Part shown: piece after piece, positions 45,038 to 56,150 of the stretch | How positions within the stretch are numbered: the stretch's first letter is position 1 | Layout of the letters: every line of letters starts with the position of its first letter | DNA from: Cymodocea nodosa | Lineage: Eukaryota; Streptophyta; Magnoliopsida; Alismatales; Cymodoceaceae | Direction: 5' to 3' | NCBI GenBank assembly: GCA_036874045.1 | Contig: JAZBRI010000011.1 | Location: 11,786,501-11,850,500 of the forward strand | DNA length: 64,000 bases | Position numbers and translations under genes: made by a program | The notes under the pieces: generated by a model | Told to the model about the DNA's origin: nothing | The model's database searches: none | What the model saw: the letters and a program-made list of their open reading frames with translations, nothing else

Positions 45038-48000
45038 TCAGGAATTAATCAAGCGGTCTAGGACGAGCTCGATAACAGCAGCAGCATCAACCGTGACGGC
45101 CACCTTGACTTTTGGCTTGTTGGTCCATTCTGTGATCCCATTGTAGCTTGTGTTGTTTTTGAAAAAATAACAATTTGAAGTCATAATCTATACAATGTCG
45201 TATGAAAAATCAAGAAAAAGAAGTTGAATATTAAAAAAAAAATTCACAACTTATTTATAGAGGTTCCTCTGAAACATACTGGTAAAATTTAAGTTTAATA
45301 GTCTACAGTTTAAGCAACTATAATCTGAAAACCTTTTTAAGAGACCGAGCATGCACATTGAAATGTTGGGCTATCAGGAATGATGAAAGACAATTACCGG
45401 TCTATAAAATTTTCTTCCAGAATGGATATGTTTTCCTATGCTATGTACAAATGTGTTACGTTTAATTGTTAAAACATGAACTTGATATTCCTAAATGGCA
45501 GTCTATCCAAGACATCCCTAGCCCATTGCAGGAATTTTCCCTCTTGCGGTTGGAATGATATGAAGCACGGTGCATAACAGCATTAGTACACCAGTATACC
45601 ACCCAAAAGTTTTTTTGCTTACTTTTTCTTAGTGTGATCAAATATTGTGATACCCCTTGTTATACCAGTTGTTTGTACCCTTACAACGCCCTCTGTGTAA
45701 GTAAGCAAAGAAGGATTGACAGCAGCAATTAAAGCAGTGGGATCATGAACGTAGACACCTGCACCAGATACAAAAGAAAAATCCATCATCGATACATTGA
45801 TCAAAGTGATTATGTTATTTAATATCACTTGTTCCATACTTCACTCCATCAAATGCTACTTACCGTTCATGCCATATGATTCAAGGTGATACGAAAAGTA
45901 AATCTCCAAGATCTTATACAGGTACTTGGCAAATTTTCCTTCAGACTGTGCAAGCTGATTGCGGTGAGCATCTGCAAAGACCATTATCTCGTGAAAATTC
46001 AAGGCTACCTAGGATAAACCTCTATCAAAATCCACAAGTAGAACAATATGAATCCAAACACACAGAATCACAAATTTAACATAAAATGTTAGCAAAGGTT
46101 ATAAAACACGGAAACACGAAACCTGAAGTAAATATAATCTATGGATAAAACACGGAAAAATAATGCAACGATTAGCTAAATCATGATCAAGCACACAGGC
46201 TTATAATTAGCCAAATGAAGAAGTGTTCATTGAAAAGAAACTCAAATTAGAGAAAGGCACCTGTAAAAATGACTTGGTGGGTAACATTTATTCCCACAGC
46301 CAGAATATCAGCTCCACATGTAAACACCATGTCAGCAGCATCTGGGTCACCAAAGATCTGGTAATCAAATAAAATTGGTACACCAAGAATATTACAAACA
46401 TTTATATTTTTTGTAGTTTTAGCTGCAAAATTTACCTATTCTTCAAAATAATCATTTTCCTAATTATGGATGTCAAGAAGAGAAAAACTGCATACATTAG
46501 CTTCTGCTGCAGGATTAACATTCCCGTTGACTGAAACTGCTCCACCCAGCAAAACAATTTGTCCAATTGTTTTCGAAAATTCAGGGTCCAGTTGAATGGC
46601 CTGTTCCAAGTAAAGATGAGAAGATATCAAATAGAAAAATGCTCAAACCCCATAGAAAAAGGAACAAATTCACTAACCAAAGCAATGTTTGTCAGTGGCC
46701 CCAGTGCAACAATGGTAATTTTCCCTGGATAAAGCTTTGCTTGTTGAACAAGAAATTCGGCAGCAGATTGTTCAATATGTTTCCCTTTTGGAGGAGCAAA
46801 ATTTTGATTTCCAAGACCATCCGCACCATGAACAAAATCAGCTATACGATGCCTTGTACCTTTCTTCCACATGTAAAAGAATAAAATAAGTTAAAGTTTA
46901 TATGATTATGAACATCCAATGTTAGATACATGAACAAGGTTTATTAAACGTCTGCAGAAGAACGTTCAGCACCTCATAAGAAAAACAAAATAGACTATAA
47001 ATGGTAAATCCACAAACATAATAAATAACCATTCATTGTTCATTGATGTCAGATAATCAAGAAGGAATAAAATGATGCCACTTGACTCATCGATCATCAT
47101 GAAAATCAAAACACACGCACTTCAACAATTATCACCCAAAAGATCTTTACATAGGAATCATAACAATCTTTACAACAGAAAAACGTAAATGCCATTGCCA
47201 AGAAAAGAAGCACAAAATTTTTTCTGATGCAATGTAAGCTTAAAGATGGTTTTGTGGAATATTTTGAATGAGTGACAATATTAGTATGCAAATTAAAGGT
47301 AATTTTGCCTACTAAAAAACTGCATTTTGATTGCAATGTAATTTTAAGCATGATTTTGATATTTACAGAACTTATGGATTTTTTATATGACGTGGTCTTT
47401 GATGAAACAAACATTTTTGAATTTCTATTCAAAATGCCATGGTCTATGGTTAAAAAACCATGCTAGACAACAGCAATAACCTATATCATAATCTCATCAT
47501 GTGGATCAACCATATGAATCTTTTTTTTCTTCTTTTTTTATCTATGGTCAAATCTTCAATTAAATTGCATAAACTTAAATCTTTTCTCATATTTCCTAAT
47601 TAAGTAGTTTTAAATATTCCTTTACTTCTTTTAGCTTTTTTTACACTAATTAATTCTCTTCTCCTAACTAGTACATCATTTAACTTCCTAAAGGTATGAT
47701 CAAATTACCTAAACTAATTTTTCTTATTTTATCTTTAATTGATACAACTCCTATTATATTCCTAATAAAGTCATTTGTTAGTTTATTCATTATATTATCA
47801 TTCATCCATTTAAACGTATTACTACTTATCCATTAAGCATTCACCTCTTTGTAATACTAATTTTTTATACATGATCATACTTTACAGTCCATTATTCTAA
47901 ACCATAAAGTATAATTGCATGAATAATAATTTTAAAAACCTACTAGACAGATTCATCATATTTAGCAAAAAAAATCCTGGATTTAATATTCACAAGACCT

Positions 48001-51000
48001 CTGGTGGAAGTAAGTAATTTCCATCTGCTTTGTCACTCACAAAAATCTAGTCAAAAATCAGATCATGATGAAAAGAGAGAACCGAATAGTGACAAAATTA
48101 CACAGAATAAAGTAGGGAAGGGAAAGTCACGTACTGTTATAGTTACATCAGAACCTTCAGCAACAGGAATGTCAGTTCTACCTGCTACCTCCAACTGGAA
48201 GATAGGATGTCCAAAAATATAACAACGTAAATCTCGCATGAACAGGCTCACAGTAACCACATACCAGTTCAATATGAATATCTTAGGTAAGCATATTAAA
48301 TTAATAACAATGAAAACTAGACATATATGGAAATCAGGAGCAGAAATTAATCAAGCATGCAATTGTACACAGAGCCAATCATAGCAATCTTGGTCCATGG
48401 ATAATAATAGATCTCACAATATGGTAATAAAATATGCAACCATATCTAAAAACACTATAAAACATGTTATCTTCAGTATAATCATATTCAGTTATTTAGG
48501 CACCACCTAGGCATCAAGGCATGATGAGAGGCCTGACATTTTAACACCAAGCATTATGCCATTTTTCTGATTTGTCATTTTATATATACAAAAAACTCAT
48601 TATGTTTTATTCTAATATGACTATTTTTGTATACTATAACTTTCTAGTATTGACTTTCAAAAAAAAACTTTATAGTATTAAATTTTGATCAAAATAAATA
48701 TATCCATTAATAATTACATATAATCATATAAAAGTAAGACTTTCAAGTACTAGAATCTATAAGAAGTAGATATGCAGAAATTATAAAAGATGTTATTCAA
48801 AAGATTAAAATAGGGTAGTTAAAGTAGAGAAATATTTATGTAGTATTATGTGATAAGAAGATGCCTTTCAAAATTAAAAGAAAAGGTCTATAAAATTACT
48901 ATTCACCCAACTATACTTTGACCCAAAATGATAGACTATAAAGTATAATCATATACAAAAGTTAATATGGCAAAGATGTAAATACTTAAATGAATAAAAT
49001 AGTAATATTATAAAAGATAAGCTAAAATAATGACTTTATTAGAAATAGAGTAGAAGTTATACCAGTTGAATATAAACTAAGAGAAAATTAACTTAAGTAG
49101 TTTGATCATATCTTTAAGAGGTCAAAAGATGCACAGGTTAGAGAAGGAGAATTAGTTAATGCAAAAAATAAAAAAAATAGAAAATTTTTTAAAACTACTT
49201 GATTAGTAACTATGAGAAAAAATTAAATTTATACAATTTAACTGAAATTTTGATTATAGATAAAAATACATAGAAGAAAAGAATTTACATAACCCTACAC
49301 AGTAGGATTATGGTTTGGATTGTTGTATATAATAAAAACAATAACAACAATCTGAATTATAATTCCATTATGTAGAATTGGTCACATAAATCCTATTTTT
49401 TAAAGTATTTCTATCTATTGTTAAGTCTTTTATTAAATTACATAAATTTAATTTTAGGTCTACCTCTACTTCTTTTAACTTCTTATACACTAATTAATTC
49501 TCTCCTAACTGATGCATTCCTTGATCTCCTAAAAATATAATCAAATCACTTAAGTTGATTTCTCTTCTTTTTTTAATAAGTGCAACTCCTACACTATTCT
49601 TAATAAAATTGTTTTCTAGCTTATTTCTTATCATATTACCTCAATCTAAGCATATAAATCTTAATAATACTAACTTTTTGTATATGATCATGCTTTATAG
49701 TCTAGCATTTTGAATCATAATATATAGCTAGTGAATAACAATTTACAAAATTTTTCTTTTAATTTTAAGGGTATCTTCTTATTACATAATACTCTAGAAG
49801 CATTTCTCTATTTTATCCATTTTACTTTAATCTTATGAATAACATCTCATATGATTTCAGCATTGCTGCTTATTATAGATCCTAAATATTCAAAAGTCTT
49901 ATTTTTATGAATCTTATACAGTATGCAAAGAAAAATTGTTATATGTTAAAATCTACACATGGTGCCAAGGTAGAGTCCCCTAGACTAAAAGCTATGTGCC
50001 TTGGCGCTTCAATAATTATGAGTATAATTTATCACTCCAATGACCCAAAGAAAATATCTTTTGTACTGTGCGTTACTCGAGCAACCCAAAAAACATGTAT
50101 TTCCTCATAATAAATATCAATCTCGGAGTTGCACGGCAGCCAAAAAACAAAACAACAAACATAAACACACTTATAATAGCCAGTTTAAAATAATTTCACG
50201 AAAATCTTGTAAAACAGGAATTTAAAATATGAATTGGTGAATACTGCATATGAGGGGACTTTCTTTAATTAGGTTTGTGAGGAGCATGTTCTGGGCCCCA
50301 CTACTGTAGATATGCTTGGATGCATTATAGGCACCGAAGATATGGCTTCACATCAAACAATGTTGGACTCCTTTACATTGATTGTCCTCTCTTTGTGTGC
50401 ATAAACCTTACAATGCACCATCATTTGCTAAAAAGGTGAACTCCAACACACAACTCTCAACAATTGGGTATGGGAAAGTCCAGTTACGCAGTTTTACCCT
50501 TCAAACTTGTGATCTCCAAGTCATACTTGAATGATTTGACCACCATGCCAAGGTCGGTCTTCTTAAAAATGATGACTGTCCTTCAAAGTGAAAACTTTCT
50601 AAGCTTGGACTGGCTACAGAAAGTCACTTCTATAGAATGGTTTGAAACTTTTCATTGCAAATAAGACACTCTTCTATGAGAGGGTGAGCCTTGGCACAAT
50701 GGTGACGTTGCTTCAGTATGACCTAGAGGTTATTGTTTTGAATTCTAAGAAACAAGCTCTCCATTTGCAATTGAACTTGCCCCAAATGCTGCTTTGGTGA
50801 GAACCTCTAGGTTTGCCCTTAAGACACTCCATAAGCATGCTACATGTGTACAAATTGAAGGCCACCTTATAAGAGATGTTTTTGTTGGTGCCGACGTCTT
50901 CACTCAATCTTTTGGTTCCTAAAGTTTTTGGGAAAACTTGTAGCAAGTTTGAGGGAAGTGGTAAGATCTTCACTCCATCTCCATCCATTGACAAAGCAGC

Positions 51001-51621
51001 ATATCCATACATGCAGAAAGAAACTTTCAAGTTTCACGGTACCATCTTAAAGACTTTAGAAATTAGATAGTATACCGTTTACCCTGTTTTGTTATCATTC
51101 TGTAAAAAGTCGACATCAAATGCAAAAAAACCAGTCCACCAAAAAGCAAACTAACAAATCTATGAGATGGAGAGCGTGAATTCATGAGACAAACTAGAAG
51201 TTGTGTTCACTCCAGAAATAAGATTGAAACAGTCTTATGGAAAAATCCATTTTTCTGCCAAAAAAAAGCAATAACACAGTGGAGTAGGAGAAGAAGAAGA
51301 AGCAGCAGCAGCAGCATAGACGGTACCAGAACAAAGAATTCAGGCATAATTAGCGATAATTACCAGGTGGAGAGCATTCCTCGTAGAAATACTAGTGTGC
51401 GCGTTCCCATAGATGGTGGTGAGCCCTATCACCTCCACCTCCGGCGAGCCAAGCGCGATGAAGATTGCCATTGCGTCATCTAATCCAACAAAAAAAGCAA
51501 TCCCCATCCTCATCTTCATCACTAGTTCCAGAACACATCAGCTTATTCTACGGGGTCAAGCTCCCTTACCGATCCCGGGGTCTGTGTCGATGATGATCTT
51601 CTTCTTCCCCGCTTCGCCCAT
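45038..51621 (-). CDS. URH2: Inosine-uridine preferring nucleoside hydrolase (uridine ribohydrolase)
   Basis: Nine exons: 51570-51621, 51364-51479, 48135-48194, 46678-46863, 46496-46600, 46261-46357, 45864-45971, 45623-45758 and 45038-45146. All are in phase and give 322 residues, the length I recall for the Arabidopsis URH2 type. The N-terminus has the calcium and substrate motif DTDPGIDDA (Asp12, Asp14, Asp18, Asp19). Later come GNAHTSIST, ADFVHGADGLG, ALGPLTNIAL, GNVNPAAEANIFGDP and the active-site VHDPTALIAA (His246-Asp247). The family splits uridine, inosine and related nucleosides into base and ribose in cytosolic nucleoside salvage and breakdown. No signal peptide is seen. Intron 2 (48195-51363) holds two LINE relics as an inverted pair. 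The start is the only ATG next to the DTDPGIDD motif. Confidence 0.95.
47540..47960 (-). mobile_element. LINE 3'-end relic, copy C (minus)
   Basis: Reverse complement aligns with the two relics at 48750-49290 and 49375-49860, sharing blocks such as CATACTTTA(C/T)AGTC and TTAATTCTCTTCTCCTAACTAG. The family is non-LTR: the consensus encodes the tail that follows reverse transcriptase in plant RTE-like LINEs (pattern LRWFGHVxRR). It lies in the hydrolase intron between exons 3 and 4 (46864-48134). Confidence 0.6.
48750..49290 (+). mobile_element. LINE 3'-end relic, copy A (plus)
   Basis: Shares its full length with copy B in opposite orientation: GATGTTATTCA, AGACTATAAAG, GATCATAT and TTAACTTAAGTAGTTTGATCA. 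Many stop codons break the frame; KIRENQL-like and WFDHI-like remnants point to the LINE post-RT tail. Located in hydrolase intron 2. Confidence 0.6.
49375..49860 (-). mobile_element. LINE 3'-end relic, copy B (minus)
   Basis: Inverted partner of copy A, separated from it by about 85 bases. Better preserved, with AGAGGTAGACCTAAAAT (the RGRP motif of the LINE tail) legible on the minus strand. Also inside hydrolase intron 2. Confidence 0.6.
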
Positions 51622-52790
51622 CACAACGGACGCAACGCGGCAAGGAGCAGAGAAAGGCGAAGACCAGTGGAAGGGATAGGATGTAACAGTAGCGTTGGAA
51701 GGCGCTTAAAGAATAAGCGTAAACGCTAGGAATTAACAGATAAAAAACCCCGGTTGATATCAGCCGTCGATTTGACGATGGATATGTCGATCGAACATCC
51801 GTGGAACGTCACGTGCGGACAAATGATTTTTATATTTTAATATACTCCCATGTGGGCGGTTGGCCTGTGGCAATAATAATTCGTGTCTTTTGGTTGTAAA
51901 AAATTAATATCGGTCTTTTATGGTCAAACTTTGCGGGTATCATGTTCATCTAAGTTCAAATTTACTATTTTGTAAATGATAAAAAGATAATTTATTATCT
52001 AACTATATAAGGCTGTATTTTTTTATGATCAAATTTAGATCAACTAAAAAATGCTTAAAATTGAACATAATTTTAAGTTTATTGAAATAAACAAATAGAC
52101 CTGCTTAAATTAAGTCTATTAAATAAAAAGTTGTCACCCTTGGTTGGACTTCGGCTCGGTTTGATTCGTTTAAAATTATTATTTTTCTTAAATTTGATAA
52201 TATATATTAATTTGTATGATGTCATAAAACATACATTCTACGTGATCTTCATTTTCTTCATAAATTATCTACCAAATTCACTATTTTCAAAATATATCTT
52301 TTATCGACATTTATAAAATAACAGGTAGACATTCTGAATAGAATCTTATATATATATAAGATTTGATATTTAGAAAGGTACCGAGTATTCTCGTTTATTT
52401 TATTTTTTCTATAACATTTAAACCGTAGATATAAATTAAATTAGGTCTAATTGTGTTAATCCAATTTAATCAATGCAATTCGTGAATCAACGTGACACAA
52501 TTAATCTTTTATAAATTTGATATACCATTTTACTAAAATTATCATCATCAAACTTCATCTTATTTTTAACTTATCGTTTATATAAATTACATCACTTCTT
52601 AGATGTAATATATCAAATCTATAATTTAATAGCTTAAAAATAGAACTTGATATAATCTAATACAATCAAATTATACTGTTAATTAACATAACACAACACC
52701 CATTGCCGTGACACGTGTACTCTGAACAAAGGCAAAAAAAGAAGAAGAGGCACCTGTTTCGGTTCTCTCCGCTCGAGGGAGAAAATTCAA
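51622..52790. promoter_or_regulatory. Bidirectional intergenic region with two G-boxes
   Basis: Divergent promoters for the hydrolase (-) and the unknown protein (+). CACGTG lies at 51810-51815 within ACGTCACGTGCGG, near the hydrolase start. A second, ACACGTGT, lies at 52711-52718 just before the other gene. The middle is AT-rich without a gene. Confidence 0.5.
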
Positions 52791-54872
52791 ATGTTAGATC
52801 CCTCCAACGGATCTATAGACCAAAATCAAATTCCACACCCAAACTCCAATCTTTTGCGGAACCCAAATATACGTCAAATCATCCCAGAATGCGTCGTCTA
52901 TGAAGAAATGCAGGCTTGTTCGAGATCGAGGGAGGGAATCGGCAAGGAGGTGAAGAGCCCGGGAGAGACCCAACTGAAGAAGAAGGAGAACAACTCAGAA
53001 ACGGAGAGAAACCCCAGCCCCCGAGATCCACTGAAGGACCTCAATGGAGCCTCCGCCACCCACTCCGGCCACATGCCGCCTAGAAGAGGCTGCTTCAACT
53101 TCTGCAGGTCCGGGTCCGGTCGTTCCTCTGGATGCACGGTATCGTCGTCCGCGGTTAAGTCCATTTCGAAGCCGTCCTTTTCTCCTGACCCGAGAGCATT
53201 GGCGTCTGCCAGGGTCGCACCGAAATCCTCCACGAGAAGTCGATCCCGGGCGCATCCGACGAACCCGTCGAAGTCAGGTATTGAACGCCCCAAAATGATC
53301 AGGCAGAAAACAATCCAGAAACCAAAAGGCCATAATTCGGCGTGGAAGGGAGATTCTGGCTCCCGCAGGTTGTTTCAGAAGAGCAGTGCTCGGAAAGGTG
53401 AGGCCTTTGAGCAGGTTTCGGTGGTGGAAATGGAGTGCAGTGGAGATAGGTCAGAGGTGAGGACCACTTTGTCGAAATCTACACCAGAAAATGAAGAGGA
53501 GAAGACGAATTCAAACAGTCCGATGACTGTAGTAACACCTCCGATCCATCCCTCCATTTCACCGGAGCTTGCATGTGGGAACTCGATGCTTCCGACTCCA
53601 AGTTGCTTGGCCGCAGGCCACCTGCTCGCTGGAATTCCTGACAGAAGGAAATGCAAGCCTAGAGGCATACTCAAGGTGGGAGATGGTGGTGTAGGGGTTG
53701 CCGATCCCAATTCTTCATCGACGACACTGCCTCTTGTCAAGGCGTCAATGCAGTGGCTTTCGTCACCATCTCAGCTAACTGGTGCAGGACATTCCAGTGG
53801 TTCTGATGTGCATCGTAGCATAAATTTGGAGGATTTCGCTGCTGAGGCTTCTATGAAGTGGTTGCTTTCTTCTCCATCTATTACAAATGTGCAAGAGGGA
53901 GATGATGTTTCTAGATTCGATATTGGTCTTTCAACTGGTTATGATTCTTGGAGAATTTCTCCTGCTGTTACCGATGATGCCACTGTTATTTCACCTGAAT
54001 TTGGATGTTTGAGAGACGCCCACAGACCAAATCCAGAAAACACGCCAATGTCTAAGTTTGAGATTTGGAGAACGCCCACCACTGGTTCTAGTGTTAGTCC
54101 CTTCTCAATGATAGTACGAAAGGCTGCAGCTTCTTCATGTTCTCAGGTTATAGGACCGGAGGAAGGGATACAAGGGCATCGTTATGATCATGCCATAGAG
54201 AACTCACCAATGCCAGAGGAATCATTTTGTAACGGGAATCTCATAAGCACGCCTTTATCCAACACAACCTTAGAAAGGCAAACCACATCATCTTCTTTGT
54301 GTGAACAATGGAGTATGGATGATAGTGTCCCGATTGCCCAATCATTTTCTCCAAGGATTCTTGCACGAAATGATTCAAGAATCAGAACTGATGTGAGCTT
54401 TGAGTTTGGTTATACCGCCACAGATTCATACTCCATAGACTTAACTGAGTTTCGAAAATCTCCTTCTTGGACTACAACCAAAAAGGGATCATTACATATG
54501 GGTTCTTTATCTGATTCAACCATAAGAATATCCTGGCGAGAAGGACTTCTCAGTAGAATGTTTGACATGCACGAGTTAGAGACCTGTCTGAGGTTCTCCG
54601 ATGCCAGTGAAGACACTGATCTGCAGAAAGAGAATCTACTCCATTCCAAACAAGATGTATACTGCGATCACCGTGGACAGGCTGTTGAATATGGTTTTGG
54701 ATCTATTGTACTTTTACGCAACAATCAAGCTGACAAAAGTTGCGATGAGAAGAATGAGGGTAAAAGGATAGGTCCCTGTTTGGAATCCACGAGCATAGAT
54801 GCATCTCCAATGGATTCATCTAGTGATTCAGATTGGAAAATGTTCTTCAAGAATGATCTGTTTGAATTCTAA
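52791..54872 (+). CDS. Plant-specific protein of unknown function, Ser-rich, intronless
   Basis: A single 693-codon frame. I do not recognise a named domain. The N-terminal third is basic and low-complexity, with MPPRRGCFNFC near residue 95 and Lys/Arg clusters (about 150-190) that could act as nuclear signals. Two related motifs, ASMQWLSSP and ASMKWLLSSP, occur about 40 residues apart in the middle. A conserved-looking block, RISWREGLLSRMFDMHELE, sits near residue 590, and an acidic/Ser tail ends WKMFFKNDLFEF. Thr-Pro and Ser-Pro sites are frequent, suggesting phosphorylation. No signal peptide or membrane segment is seen. Codon order and unbroken length make it a real gene. The first ATG is used; a downstream ATG at residue 40 (MQACSR) is possible. 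Confidence 0.85.
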   Translation: MLDPSNGSIDQNQIPHPNSNLLRNPNIRQIIPECVVYEEMQACSRSREGIGKEVKSPGETQLKKKENNSETERNPSPRDPLKDLNGASATHSGHMPPRRGCFNFCRSGSGRSSGCTVSSSAVKSISKPSFSPDPRALASARVAPKSSTRSRSRAHPTNPSKSGIERPKMIRQKTIQKPKGHNSAWKGDSGSRRLFQKSSARKGEAFEQVSVVEMECSGDRSEVRTTLSKSTPENEEEKTNSNSPMTVVTPPIHPSISPELACGNSMLPTPSCLAAGHLLAGIPDRRKCKPRGILKVGDGGVGVADPNSSSTTLPLVKASMQWLSSPSQLTGAGHSSGSDVHRSINLEDFAAEASMKWLLSSPSITNVQEGDDVSRFDIGLSTGYDSWRISPAVTDDATVISPEFGCLRDAHRPNPENTPMSKFEIWRTPTTGSSVSPFSMIVRKAAASSCSQVIGPEEGIQGHRYDHAIENSPMPEESFCNGNLISTPLSNTTLERQTTSSSLCEQWSMDDSVPIAQSFSPRILARNDSRIRTDVSFEFGYTATDSYSIDLTEFRKSPSWTTTKKGSLHMGSLSDSTIRISWREGLLSRMFDMHELETCLRFSDASEDTDLQKENLLHSKQDVYCDHRGQAVEYGFGSIVLLRNNQADKSCDEKNEGKRIGPCLESTSIDASPMDSSSDSDWKMFFKNDLFEF

Positions 54873-55245
54873 TTGGCAACTATGATGTTAGATTCTCTTG
54901 ATCTTTCAATCACGAATGGGCTTTTTTTTTTTACATTGGTGTTCTGATGAATGTTGGCCATTATCTCTACTTTCTATTGATCCTGAGGTTGATTTGCATG
55001 CACTCAAGTCCTTACATGGTTTCCTGTTAATTTCATGATTCCGAAAACTTCTTGTTTTTAGACAGGACTCAGCTTGATGTTAATGTTCAACTACCTTTAT
55101 GTATATCAGAGCCATGGAGGTGCAAGGTCTTCTGCCACAAGACAAAACCACATTATTTTAGCAACCAAGATATGTGTAACATTCCACCCCCGTCATTTTT
55201 TACTTTCATGTGATATATCACCATATTATGTTTCTCCATTGATTA
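54873..55245. other. 3' flank of the unknown gene
   Basis: AT-rich, includes the likely 3' UTR. Nothing else recognised. Confidence 0.5.
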
Positions 55246-55249
55246 GATT

Positions 55250-56150
55250 TGTAATATAAATCATGTAGTTGATTTTATCAGTTCTTTTTTGGTGCATAGC
55301 CTCACTATTTGGCATGGTTACAGGTTTTCATGCGTAAGATGGCATTTATGGAGGTGTTTGTGCATCCAAAAAATGATAGAAAACATCAGAAAGGAATATG
55401 GTAAAAAAATTTGTCATTTTCTGAGTGTTTGTGCATCAAAAGATTTTTTGTCATTTTTTGCTATTTTCCCTTGATATATAAGAATTTTTTTTTTCATTTT
55501 TTGACCTTTTAATCTCTGAAATTGATGGAAAATGAAGGAAAAAAAAAATGAATTATCATAGAATATATTAATAACATGCAATTTTAATATAAAAATTATT
55601 TGTATTTAATAGATGAGAATTGATATTATGAGAGATACGTAGAATAATAAAGATATGTAAAATATATTTTATATTGTAACAATTATCATAAATGACTTTA
55701 TCTTATATTATCTATAACAAATTTTGTTATTCTCTATCTTGCATATAAATAAAAAAATATTTAATTTATTAATTTCAATATTTTTATTTTATAAATAAAC
55801 ATATATATTTTATATTTTATAATTTTTTGTTATTTTTTATTCTGTGCACAAATACACATATTTTAAATTCCATCATTTTCTATTCTATGCACAAATATCT
55901 TGATTTTTTATTAATTTTTCGTTACTTTCTATCATTTTCCTTTTCATCATTTTCTATAATATTCTGTCATTTCTTTTCATCATTTTTCAATGCACAAACA
56001 CTCCTTATGAATCCCTACAGGACATATGCAATTGCGATGATAGCAGATGTTCTAAAGAATGTAAGAATGCAGAGTGTAGTGGTGTGATTATTGATCCTTA
56101 GAGGAAGTTGCTCTTCCAACCAATGCCCTCCAATTGTCATTAGTAACTAT
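55250..56150 (+). pseudogene. Duplicated last exon of diacylglycerol kinase, split by a TIR element
   Basis: 55258-55348 and 56005-56150 together match 62637-62850, the end of the last intron plus the last exon of the DGK gene downstream. Shared landmarks are GCCTCACTATTTG, GGTTACAGGTTTTCATGC, ACAGATGTTCT (GCAGATGTTCT here), GAATGCAGAGTG and GCCCTCCAATT. Because intron sequence is included, this is a DNA-level copy and not a processed one. It carries small indels and a stop codon (TTAGAG where CACTCAG stands in the gene), and no other DGK exon accompanies it. The TIR element at 55349-56004 interrupts it after GGCATTTA. Confidence 0.85.
55349..56004. mobile_element. Non-autonomous TIR DNA transposon (Harbinger/Tourist-like MITE), copy 2
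   Basis: 656 bp, flanked by TTA on both sides (55346-55348 and 56005-56007; the match can be read as TTATG). The left end is TGGAGGTGTTTGTGCAT, and the right end is ATGCACAAACACTCC in plus orientation. It is the same family and orientation as 6517-7156 and has no coding capacity. Because it interrupts a recognisable exon copy, both borders can be placed precisely. Confidence 0.85.
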
